From Acrocarpospora catenulata (GTDB lineage Bacteria; Actinomycetota; Actinomycetes; Streptosporangiales; Streptosporangiaceae), in contig NZ_JAHCST010000018.1 in assembly GCF_018476525.1 (NCBI RefSeq), positions 62,001-126,000 on the forward strand: 64,000 nt of DNA, read 5' to 3'. Below are positions 56,795 to 64,000 of this stretch, one piece after another. The notes under the pieces were generated by a model. That model did not search any database and had not been told where the DNA came from. It worked only from the letters and a program-made list of their open reading frames with translations. The stretch's first letter is position 1; every line of letters begins with the position of its first letter. Both the position numbers and the translations under genes were made by a program.

Positions 56795-57217
56795 TCAGGC
56801 CCTCGGTGTCTCAACCAGCTCGGTTAGGACTCCTCCCACATCCTTGGGATGGAGAAACGCGATTGCGGCACCCATAGAGCCATGACGTGGTCTTTCGTCG
56901 ATGAGTCGCACCCCCTTTGCGGCGATTTCCGCCATGGCCTTGGTCACGTCGGGAACGCCGTATCCGATGTGGTGAACTCCCTCGCCACGCTTGCTCAAAT
57001 ACTTCCCCACCGCGGTGTCCGGGTGAAGGGGTTCGAGCAACTGGATGTAGGAGGCGCCGCCGTCGCCGTCGGCCACGTGCAGCATGGCCTCCTTGACTCC
57101 TTGCTCCTCGTTCACCTCCCGGCTCACCACGGTCAGCCCGAAGTTCGACTCATAGAATTCGATCTTCTCCTCCAGGTCGTGACACGCGATCCCCACATGA
57201 TCAATCCGTAGAAACAT
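56795..57217 (-). CDS. mce: Methylmalonyl-CoA epimerase
   Basis: 140 aa from ATG 57217, chosen because the fold begins at once with LRIDHVGIA; an ATG at 57247 would add ten unrelated residues. It interconverts the S and R forms of methylmalonyl-CoA. A vicinal-oxygen-chelate protein: metal ligands are His in DHVGIA, Gln or Glu mid-chain (YIQLLEP), His in VHHIGYGV and Glu in LTELVE at the end. It is divergent from the thiolase gene, and MeaB follows that gene, all serving propionyl-CoA and B12-dependent metabolism. Confidence 0.94.
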   Translation of the reverse strand: MFLRIDHVGIACHDLEEKIEFYESNFGLTVVSREVNEEQGVKEAMLHVADGDGGASYIQLLEPLHPDTAVGKYLSKRGEGVHHIGYGVPDVTKAMAEIAAKGVRLIDERPRHGSMGAAIAFLHPKDVGGVLTELVETPRA

Positions 57218-57302
57218 CAGGGTCCACCCTCCTTGGCGGTCACACACCGCCTCCTAGGTATGGTGACACCGTCGCCCCTGATCTACTGAGGAGGCCCCGT
57301 CC

Positions 57303-58483
<1,181 letters not shown>

Positions 58484-58487
<4 letters not shown>

Positions 58488-59428
58488 GTGCGGGAGACCT
58501 CGCCGAGGGCGTGCTGAGAGGGGAGGTCCGCGCGGTCGCGCGGGCCATCTCGCTGGTCGAGAACGCCGGTCCCGGCCTGCGCGCGCTGACCGAGGAACTG
58601 GTCAAGGGCATGCGGGAGCCGTACCGGGCGCGGGTGGTGGGTCTGACCGGCGCGCCCGGGGTGGGCAAGTCGACCTCCACCGGGACGCTGATCGAGGCGG
58701 CCAGGGCGCGTGGCGAGCGGGTCGCGGTGCTGGCGGTGGACCCGTCGTCGCCGTTCACCGGCGGCGCGCTGCTCGGGGACCGGGTGCGTATGCAGGCGCA
58801 CGCCACCGATCCGGGGGTGTTCATCCGGTCCATGGCCACCCGGGGACATCTGGGCGGGCTGGCCTGGGCGGCGCCGCAGGCCATCCGGGTGCTGGACGCG
58901 GCCGGGTACGACCTGATCCTGGTGGAGACCGTGGGGGTGGGCCAGGCCGAGGTGGACATCGCCTCGCTGGCCGACTCCACCATCGTGCTGCTGGCCCCCG
59001 GCATGGGGGACAGCGTGCAGGCCGCCAAGGCGGGCATCCTGGAGATCGCCGATGTCTTCGTGGTGAACAAGGCGGACCGGGACGGTGCCCAGGAGACCGT
59101 GCGGGACCTGCGGAACATGGTCGCCCTGTCCGGCTCCCGGGACTGGCGCCCGCCGATCGTGAGCACCGTGGCCGCCCGGGGCGAGGGGGCCGCCGACCTG
59201 GTGGCGGCGCTGGACCGGCACGCCGAGCACCTGGCCGCCTCCGGCGAGGGCCGGGCCCGCCGCCTGGCCAGGGCCAGGGACGAGATCGAGGCGATCGTGC
59301 TGACCGGGCTGCGGGCCAGGATGGGCGAGATCAGCGGTGACCGCCACCTGGACGCGCTGGCCGAGGCGCTGCTGGCGGCGAAGACCGATCCGTACCGGGC
59401 GGCGGACCAGGTAATCGCCGCGCTGTAA
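58484..59428 (+). CDS. meaB: Methylmalonyl-CoA mutase-associated GTPase MeaB
   Basis: 314 aa from GTG 58484. A G3E-type GTPase that protects methylmalonyl-CoA mutase and gates B12 loading. Walker A is GAPGVGKST near residue 56, switch segments are [19 protein letters not shown] and [11 protein letters not shown], and the guanine-specificity motif is NKAD near 190. The C-terminal dimer arm is present. Coupled to the thiolase gene by GTGA. The mutase genes themselves are not in this window. Confidence 0.95.
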
Positions 59429-59496
59429 TAATCGCTCTGGTGTTTCACAGCGGTTATTCACTTTCGTGTAACCCGCCATCCGTACGGTTCGGGGCC

Positions 59497-60381
59497 ATGA
59501 AGTGGAAAAAGGTGCTCAACAGCACCCTGGAAGGTGTCACGGGGTATTCCGTCAAGCGGGTCAAGCTGCCTGAGCCTGCCCCGGCGACCCCGCCCCCGGC
59601 CCTGTTGCCGCCCCGGATGCCGAACGATGTCGTACGGGGCCCGGTGGACCCGGCGGCCGACCGGCTGCTGCGGGAGCCGGTGTTCCTGCTCGCCTCGGTG
59701 CGGTCCGGGTCGACCCTGCTCCGGGTGATGCTGAACAGCCACTCCCAGCTGCACGCACCGCTGGAGACCCACTTCCGCCGGGCGACGGTGAACCTGACCA
59801 CCGATCCGATCCAGCAGGCGATGACCGCGCTCGGTCACAGCCACAGCGACGTGGAGCACCTGCTCTGGGACCGGCTGCTCCACCGCGAACTGCTCCGCAG
59901 CGGCAAGCGCATCCTGGTGGAGAAGACCCCCAGCAACGTCTTCGCCTGGAAGCGCATCTCCACCTGCTGGCCGGACGCCCGGTTCATCTTCCTGATCCGG
60001 CACCCGCTCTCCATCGCCCGCTCCTGGCACGAGGCCGACCCGGCGGGCCGCCCGATGAGCGAGGCGGTGCCGCACGCCATGCGGTACGCCACCTACCTGG
60101 AGGAGGCCCGGCAGAAGGTGGGCGGCCTGACCGTCACCTACGAGCGGATGACCACCGACCCGGCCACCGAACTGCGGGCCATCTGCGACCGCATCGGGGT
60201 ACCGTACGAGCCCGGCATGATCCGGTACGGCGACCACGACCACGGCGAGTTCGTGAAGGGCATCGGCGACTGGCGGGACAAGATCGTGACCGGCACCGTG
60301 CAGCCGGGCCGTCCGCTGCCCACCGCCGACGAGGTCCCCGAGGAGATGCGCGAGATGTGCGTCAAGTGGGGATACCTCTAG
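59497..60381 (+). CDS. Sulfotransferase family protein
   Basis: 294 aa from ATG 59497; TACGGT (59483-59488) eight bases upstream gives leaderless-like spacing, and an ATG at 59440 would add a non-conserved head. The PAPS-binding loop is FLLASVRSGSTLL (near residues 65-77), and the 3'-phosphate motif is FIFLIRHPLSIARSW. VEKTPSN and TYERMTTDP are typical of the Sulfotransfer_3 group. It likely sulfates a small molecule or glycan. Its stop shares CTAG (60378-60381) with the convergent DUF4230 gene. Confidence 0.85.
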   Translation: MKWKKVLNSTLEGVTGYSVKRVKLPEPAPATPPPALLPPRMPNDVVRGPVDPAADRLLREPVFLLASVRSGSTLLRVMLNSHSQLHAPLETHFRRATVNLTTDPIQQAMTALGHSHSDVEHLLWDRLLHRELLRSGKRILVEKTPSNVFAWKRISTCWPDARFIFLIRHPLSIARSWHEADPAGRPMSEAVPHAMRYATYLEEARQKVGGLTVTYERMTTDPATELRAICDRIGVPYEPGMIRYGDHDHGEFVKGIGDWRDKIVTGTVQPGRPLPTADEVPEEMREMCVKWGYL

Positions 60382-61073
60382 GCCGGATCGTCGTACACGA
60401 TCACCACCTTGGTGAAGCCGAGCGCCTTCAGCATGTTCTCCAGCATGGTCTTGGCGTTGGCGTCCGCCCGGGCGCGCAGGTCGCTGGAGACCGCCGCTTC
60501 GGTGATCTTCTTCTCCGCCAGCACGTAGAGCTCCTGCTGGTTCTGCGGGTTGCCGGAGAGGAAGTCGCCGACCCGGTCCAGCAGGCCGCGCTCCTGGGCG
60601 TAGACGTAGGAGCGCTTGTTGTCCAGGTTGGCCTTCTCCAGCTGGGCGTGCGGGAGCCGTACCGTGACGGTGGTGCGGTCGGGGGAGACGGTGATCGCGT
60701 CCTTGGCCAAGCCGCCGAACTCGACGTAGGCGTCCACGCTGCCGGCGCCGACGAACAGGGTCCGGGTGCCCTTGATCGCGTCGGGCAGGAACGCGGCGTC
60801 CTTCTCCAGGTCCACCACCACCTGGAAGTTGCCGCTGGCGGCCTCGAACCGGCTCAGGTTGTGGATCGACTCGAGCAGCACCGGCTGGCTGCGGTCGATC
60901 GTGGTCTCACCGAGCGGGTTCAGCCAGGTCCAGGCCAGCCGCCCGCCCACGACCAGCAGCAGGCCGAGGAAGAGGATGGCGGCTAACCAGCGCCAGCCGC
61001 GCCGGGACCTGCGCCGGACGGGAGTCGGCTCGGCCAGCGGGGCGCGAATCTGCGGTTCAGTGTGGCGGTCCAC
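60378..61073 (-). CDS. DUF4230 membrane-anchored protein
   Basis: 231 aa from GTG 61073. A short basic cytoplasmic head (RRRSRRGWRW), one membrane helix (LAAILFLGLLLVVGGRLAW, about residues 30-48), then an outer domain of about 180 residues. That domain matches DUF4230 by its VLLESIHNLSRFEAASGNFQVVV opening, DAYVEFGGLAKDAITV, and the ANAKTMLENMLKALGF ending. The role of the family is unknown to me. Convergent with the sulfotransferase gene; 31 bases separate it from the next upstream gene on the same strand. Confidence 0.8.
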   Translation of the reverse strand: MDRHTEPQIRAPLAEPTPVRRRSRRGWRWLAAILFLGLLLVVGGRLAWTWLNPLGETTIDRSQPVLLESIHNLSRFEAASGNFQVVVDLEKDAAFLPDAIKGTRTLFVGAGSVDAYVEFGGLAKDAITVSPDRTTVTVRLPHAQLEKANLDNKRSYVYAQERGLLDRVGDFLSGNPQNQQELYVLAEKKITEAAVSSDLRARADANAKTMLENMLKALGFTKVVIVYDDPA

Positions 61074-61104
61074 AGCAGGACATCTTCCCGCTGTGGGCCG
61101 CCAA

Positions 61105-62511
61105 TCACCTACCAGAGTGGGGCATATCCGCCGAGGGCAACGGGAAAGGCGCGGGGCCCGGGCTGGGCGCAGGCACGCCGCCGCCGAAGTGGCTCGCCGC
61201 CAGGCGGCAGTTGGCGAAGTCGGAGTAGAACATGCGCAGCCACTCGCGCCGCTGCTCCTCGCTGAGCGCCGAGAACCAGGCCGAGGCGTACTGGTGCTCG
61301 GCCAGCTGTCCCGCGGGCAGCGGCTCGCCGCGCACCCAGGCCGCCACGATCGCCCGGTAGCCCGCCGCGACCGGCTCGGTGCAGGGCTTGGAGATCCGGT
61401 CCACGAACTCGGCGGCGGCGCGGTCGGCGTATCCGGCGTCCAGATCGTCCACGTGGATGGGCACCACGCCGCGCGGGGCCTGCGCCGCCGTCAGCCGGGA
61501 GCGCTGCTCGACCCGCTGGAAGGCGGCCGGGGTGCCGGAGAGCCGGGCGGCGAGCCCGGTGAACGTGGTGCCCAGCTCGGCCAGCCCGTCGCGCATGCCG
61601 GGGTGCACGCAGACCGTGATCGGCCACTCCTGGCAGCTGTAGACGACCTGCTCCCCGGCGGCCGTCGTGGCGGGCTCGCTGAGCAGGCGGCTGGCGCCGA
61701 ACCCGGCGGCCAGCACCGCGATCACCGCGGCCACCATGGTCAGCATGTGCCGGGACACCAGCGCGGCCCAGCCGAGCAGCAGCGCCGCGCTCAGCCCGAG
61801 CAGCCAGAGCGTCTGGTCGGCGAAGGCACCCGAGCTCAGGCCCTGGAACAGGTCGTACGGCTGGGGCGTGACGGGGGCCAGCCGGTCGGCCCAGCCGGAG
61901 CCGTCACCGAGCCAGGTGAACAGCGCGTACGCCCCGACCCCCGCCACCAGGGGGGTGATCGCGAAAGGCGCCAGCCAGCCCAGGATCCAGCCGAGCACCA
62001 CGTACAGCGCGAGCCCGGCCGCGCCCATGGCCAGGGCGCTGGGCAGCAGTCGCCCGGCCTGCTCGCTGAGCACCGCGCGGACCGCGAAGATCAGCACGGT
62101 CGCCCCGAACGAGCCCACCACCACGGCCAGGATGGCCAGCGGGGCCTTGAGCGTCCGCCACGGCGTGGGCGCCATGACGGGCCCGGTGCCGGGCCGCGCG
62201 CTCCGCCGCCGCGCCGCCCGCCGTTTGCGGACGGCCACCCAGGCCGCGAAGGCCGCCGCCACCGGCCCGGTCAGCCGGAGCGAGCCGATCACGGCCACCG
62301 TGACGTTGTCCCAGACCATGACGCCGGGGATGAGCACGGTCCAGGCCGCGACCAGCCCGAGCACCAGCAACACGGTGACCGTGATCACCGCGCTCTGGGT
62401 CAGCTCGGCCCGGGAGACGCCCCGGTGCTCCCGGCGCCGCTTCCGCCGTGCCAGCGGATCCGGCGCACCGGACACCGTCGCCGACACTGTGCGGGACATG
62501 GCCCTGCCCAT
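61105..62511 (-). CDS. Polytopic membrane protein of unknown function
   Basis: 468 aa from ATG 62511; an ATG at 62499 (SRTVSATV) is equally possible. After a basic head of about 35 residues come six or seven membrane helices over residues 38-290 (VITVTVLLVLGLVAAWTVL, LAILAVVVGSFGATVLIFA and more). The outer C-terminal part of about 180 residues holds YSCQEWPITVCVHPGMRDGL, a Cys pair likely to form a disulphide, and ends Pro-rich. This tail resembles DUFs in actinobacterial membrane proteins but I cannot name it. It is divergent from marR. Confidence 0.65.
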   Translation of the reverse strand: MGRAMSRTVSATVSGAPDPLARRKRRREHRGVSRAELTQSAVITVTVLLVLGLVAAWTVLIPGVMVWDNVTVAVIGSLRLTGPVAAAFAAWVAVRKRRAARRRSARPGTGPVMAPTPWRTLKAPLAILAVVVGSFGATVLIFAVRAVLSEQAGRLLPSALAMGAAGLALYVVLGWILGWLAPFAITPLVAGVGAYALFTWLGDGSGWADRLAPVTPQPYDLFQGLSSGAFADQTLWLLGLSAALLLGWAALVSRHMLTMVAAVIAVLAAGFGASRLLSEPATTAAGEQVVYSCQEWPITVCVHPGMRDGLAELGTTFTGLAARLSGTPAAFQRVEQRSRLTAAQAPRGVVPIHVDDLDAGYADRAAAEFVDRISKPCTEPVAAGYRAIVAAWVRGEPLPAGQLAEHQYASAWFSALSEEQRREWLRMFYSDFANCRLAASHFGGGVPAPSPGPAPFPLPSADMPHSGR

Positions 62512-62670
62512 CGAGCAAACCCCCGTGCGTGGGTGAGCCGGGATACCGCGCCGATCCCCCGTGGTGTTCGGAGGGCGGGCGAGTTTGCCGCCGCCTCACT
62601 GTTTGACGTACCAACCATAACGGAGCGTGATGTTCGGGGGGCGTCTTCTCTGGTCAAGGGTTGAGTTTGG

Positions 62671-62683
62671 TCACGCTACGTGA
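62671..62683. promoter_or_regulatory. Palindromic operator candidate, copy 2 (TCACGCTACGTGA)
   Basis: Reverse complement of the element at 52180-52192. It lies 38 bases before the marR GTG, just upstream of a -35-like TGTCAA (62686-62691). It may be an autoregulatory MarR site or a BldD-type box. Confidence 0.6.
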
Positions 62684-62709
62684 AGTGTCAATTCGGACGA
62701 TCGCCGCGC

Positions 62710-62715
62710 TACCGT
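62710..62715 (+). promoter_or_regulatory. -10 element of marR, leaderless spacing
   Basis: TACCGT six bases before the GTG at 62722; TGTCAA lies 18 bases upstream as a possible -35. No ribosome site is seen between -10 and start. Confidence 0.45.
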
Positions 62716-62721
62716 AACGCT

Positions 62722-63264
62722 GTGCCTCTCAACCTGCCGTTCGATCCCATCGAGCGCGCCGCCGGAACCTGGCGGGAGCGTTTCGGGCCGTCGTCCGCCA
62801 TGGCCGCGGTCACTTCGATCATGAGAGCGCACCAGATCCTGATCGCGCAACTGGACACGCTGCTCAAGCCGTACGATCTCACCTTCGCCCGGTACGAGGC
62901 GCTGGTGCTGCTCACCTTCAGCCGTACGGGGGCGCTGCCGCTGTCCAGGATCGGTGAGCGGCTGATGGTCCACCCGACCAGCGTGACCAACACGGTGGAC
63001 CGGCTGGAGCGGGCCGGTCTGGTGGTGCGCCGCCGCAACCCCAACGACGGCCGGGGCGTGCTGGCCGAGATCACCGAGGCCGGGCGGGCCGCCGTGCGCG
63101 CCGCCACCGCCGACCTGATGGCCGCCGACTTCGGCCTCGGCATGTACGGCGAGGCCGACCTGACCGCCATGTTCGACCTGCTCAGAACCCTGCGGGTGGC
63201 GGCCGGAGACTTCGCGGAGGCCCGCCCCCCGACGGGGGACGAGCCTCCGCTCGCGGTGAACTAG
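62722..63264 (+). CDS. MarR-family transcriptional regulator
   Basis: 180 aa from GTG 62722. A winged helix-turn-helix dimer protein: the recognition region reads LPLSRIGERLMVHPTSVTNTVDRLERAGLVVRRRNPNDGRG, which carries the wing signature of MarR. Helices on both sides make the dimer. The GTG was chosen for its TACCGT -10 six bases upstream. The promoter holds a palindrome shared with the secreted propeller gene at 52226, so this protein is a candidate regulator of that gene, of itself and perhaps of the divergent membrane protein. Ligand unknown. Confidence 0.9.
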   Translation: MPLNLPFDPIERAAGTWRERFGPSSAMAAVTSIMRAHQILIAQLDTLLKPYDLTFARYEALVLLTFSRTGALPLSRIGERLMVHPTSVTNTVDRLERAGLVVRRRNPNDGRGVLAEITEAGRAAVRAATADLMAADFGLGMYGEADLTAMFDLLRTLRVAAGDFAEARPPTGDEPPLAVN

Positions 63265-63266
63265 GG

Positions 63267-64000
63267 CTAACGCACGGCGCGCAGGGCGTTCACGATGCCC
63301 CGCCCGTAGAAGCCGTTGTTGCTCAGGCCGCCCTCACAGGTGTGGGTCGCGGTCACCGTGGCCCCGCTCGGCAGGTGGCGGGTGTAGGTGTAGGCGCCAC
63401 CGGCCGGGCACGCGGTGTCCGTGGCGGTGCCCTTCAGGATGCGCTCCACGTCGTCCGGGTCCATGCCGAAGCCGTTGCGGCCGTTCTTGCCGTACCGGCT
63501 GACGATCAGGGCCGCCACGCCGGCCGCGCGCGGCGAGGCCATCGAGGTGCCCTGGAGGTACTGGTAGTACCCGCAGACGTTGGCCTTGCAGTCCTTCACG
63601 ACGTAGTCGACGGTGGGTTCGCCGTTCTCGTCGATCTCACCGTTGGCGCGGGCCAGCGACTCGGGGTAGGCCGCCAGCGTGGCTTTGGTGACGTCCCGGG
63701 TGTTGCCCGGGGTGTCGTACACGTCGCCGCCGGGGGCGGCCACGTCCACGTACCCGTTGCCGTAGTCGGAGTAGTACGACTTACGGGTGCTGATGCCGGT
63801 CGAGGAGACCGAGATCACGTGGTTGCCCTCGCTCGGCATGGAGATGCAGCTCGGCGGGATGGTCCGGGTGTAGGAGGCCTGGCCGGGGAAGGCGGCGAAG
63901 TCCGGGCTGGACGAGTCGGTGATCGTCTTGGTGTAGTCGGTGGCCCCGTTCCCGGCCGCGGAGACCAGGGTGACGCCCTTGCGGTGCGCGTAGTCCAGTG
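63267..64000 (-). CDS. Subtilisin-like S8 serine peptidase (5' end cut by window edge)
   Basis: The frame is open from the right edge to a TAG at 63267, 244 codons of the C-terminal part. GVTLVSAAGNGATDY holds the oxyanion-hole Asn, and GTSMASPRAAGVAALIV holds the catalytic Ser with its helix. The catalytic Asp and His lie beyond the edge. DVAAPGGDVYDTPG is a family hallmark. Four Cys suggest disulphides in a secreted enzyme. The gene starts outside the window, so signal and pro-region are unseen. Its stop lies two bases from the MarR stop. Confidence 0.92.
   Translation of the reverse strand, partial: LDYAHRKGVTLVSAAGNGATDYTKTITDSSSPDFAAFPGQASYTRTIPPSCISMPSEGNHVISVSSTGISTRKSYYSDYGNGYVDVAAPGGDVYDTPGNTRDVTKATLAAYPESLARANGEIDENGEPTVDYVVKDCKANVCGYYQYLQGTSMASPRAAGVAALIVSRYGKNGRNGFGMDPDDVERILKGTATDTACPAGGAYTYTRHLPSGATVTATHTCEGGLSNNGFYGRGIVNALRAVR

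Overview
The window is a high-GC stretch of actinobacterial chromosome. The lysA, hom, thrC, thrB, rho, rpmE, prfA, prmC, tsaC, wecA, atp operon, epimerase, thiolase and meaB genes follow the backbone order known from Streptomyces. Codon use is strongly GC-biased, GTG and TTG starts are common, and several genes have a -10-like hexamer only 6 to 8 bases before the start codon, as expected for leaderless messages. The gene set, including NucS mismatch repair and a Scy/FilP-like coiled coil, suggests a filamentous actinomycete, perhaps of the Streptosporangiales. The order-level placement is inference only.

Layout. Positions 1-4030 carry a PP2C phosphatase (cut by the left edge), a divergent DNA methylase with a specificity-like tail, a soluble Ser/Thr kinase and a free-standing ArgS-type DALR protein. 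Then lysA-hom, a secreted NodB-type protein, and a minus-strand block of four glycosyltransferases plus a membrane coiled-coil protein (7695-14801). This block separates hom from thrC-thrB. rho follows, then a histidine kinase/response regulator pair and two tandem paralogous secreted proteins. rpmE comes next behind a textbook SigR promoter, then prfA-prmC-tsaC. Two WXG-like/proline-rich proteins precede wecA and the complete ATP synthase operon (31440-39184).

The second half begins with a DUF2550 protein and the cobalamin adenosyltransferase. Two separate ABC-exporter plus two-component modules follow (40266-44068 and 46030-49506), with a NodB-like lipoprotein and a TetR regulator between them. 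Next come an SDR, an alpha/beta hydrolase, a zinc-ribbon protein and nucS. A secreted seven-repeat propeller protein, a second hydrolase, a TrmB/LuxR-like regulator and a DivIVA-like coiled-coil protein follow. The methylmalonyl-CoA epimerase/thiolase/meaB group leads to a sulfotransferase, a DUF4230 protein, a large membrane protein, a MarR regulator and an S8 peptidase cut by the right edge.

Functional links. lysA/hom/thrC/thrB form the aspartate-family amino acid group. The atp genes form one translation-coupled operon. The epimerase, meaB and the PduO adenosyltransferase all serve B12-dependent methylmalonyl-CoA metabolism. Most notable non-gene signals: a 13-bp palindrome shared by the propeller and MarR promoters, an intergenic repeat following two stop codons, a perfect 20-bp inverted repeat at 40180-40199, and SigR-type promoters before rpmE and possibly rho. 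I saw no insertion sequence, CRISPR array, tRNA, rRNA or origin.
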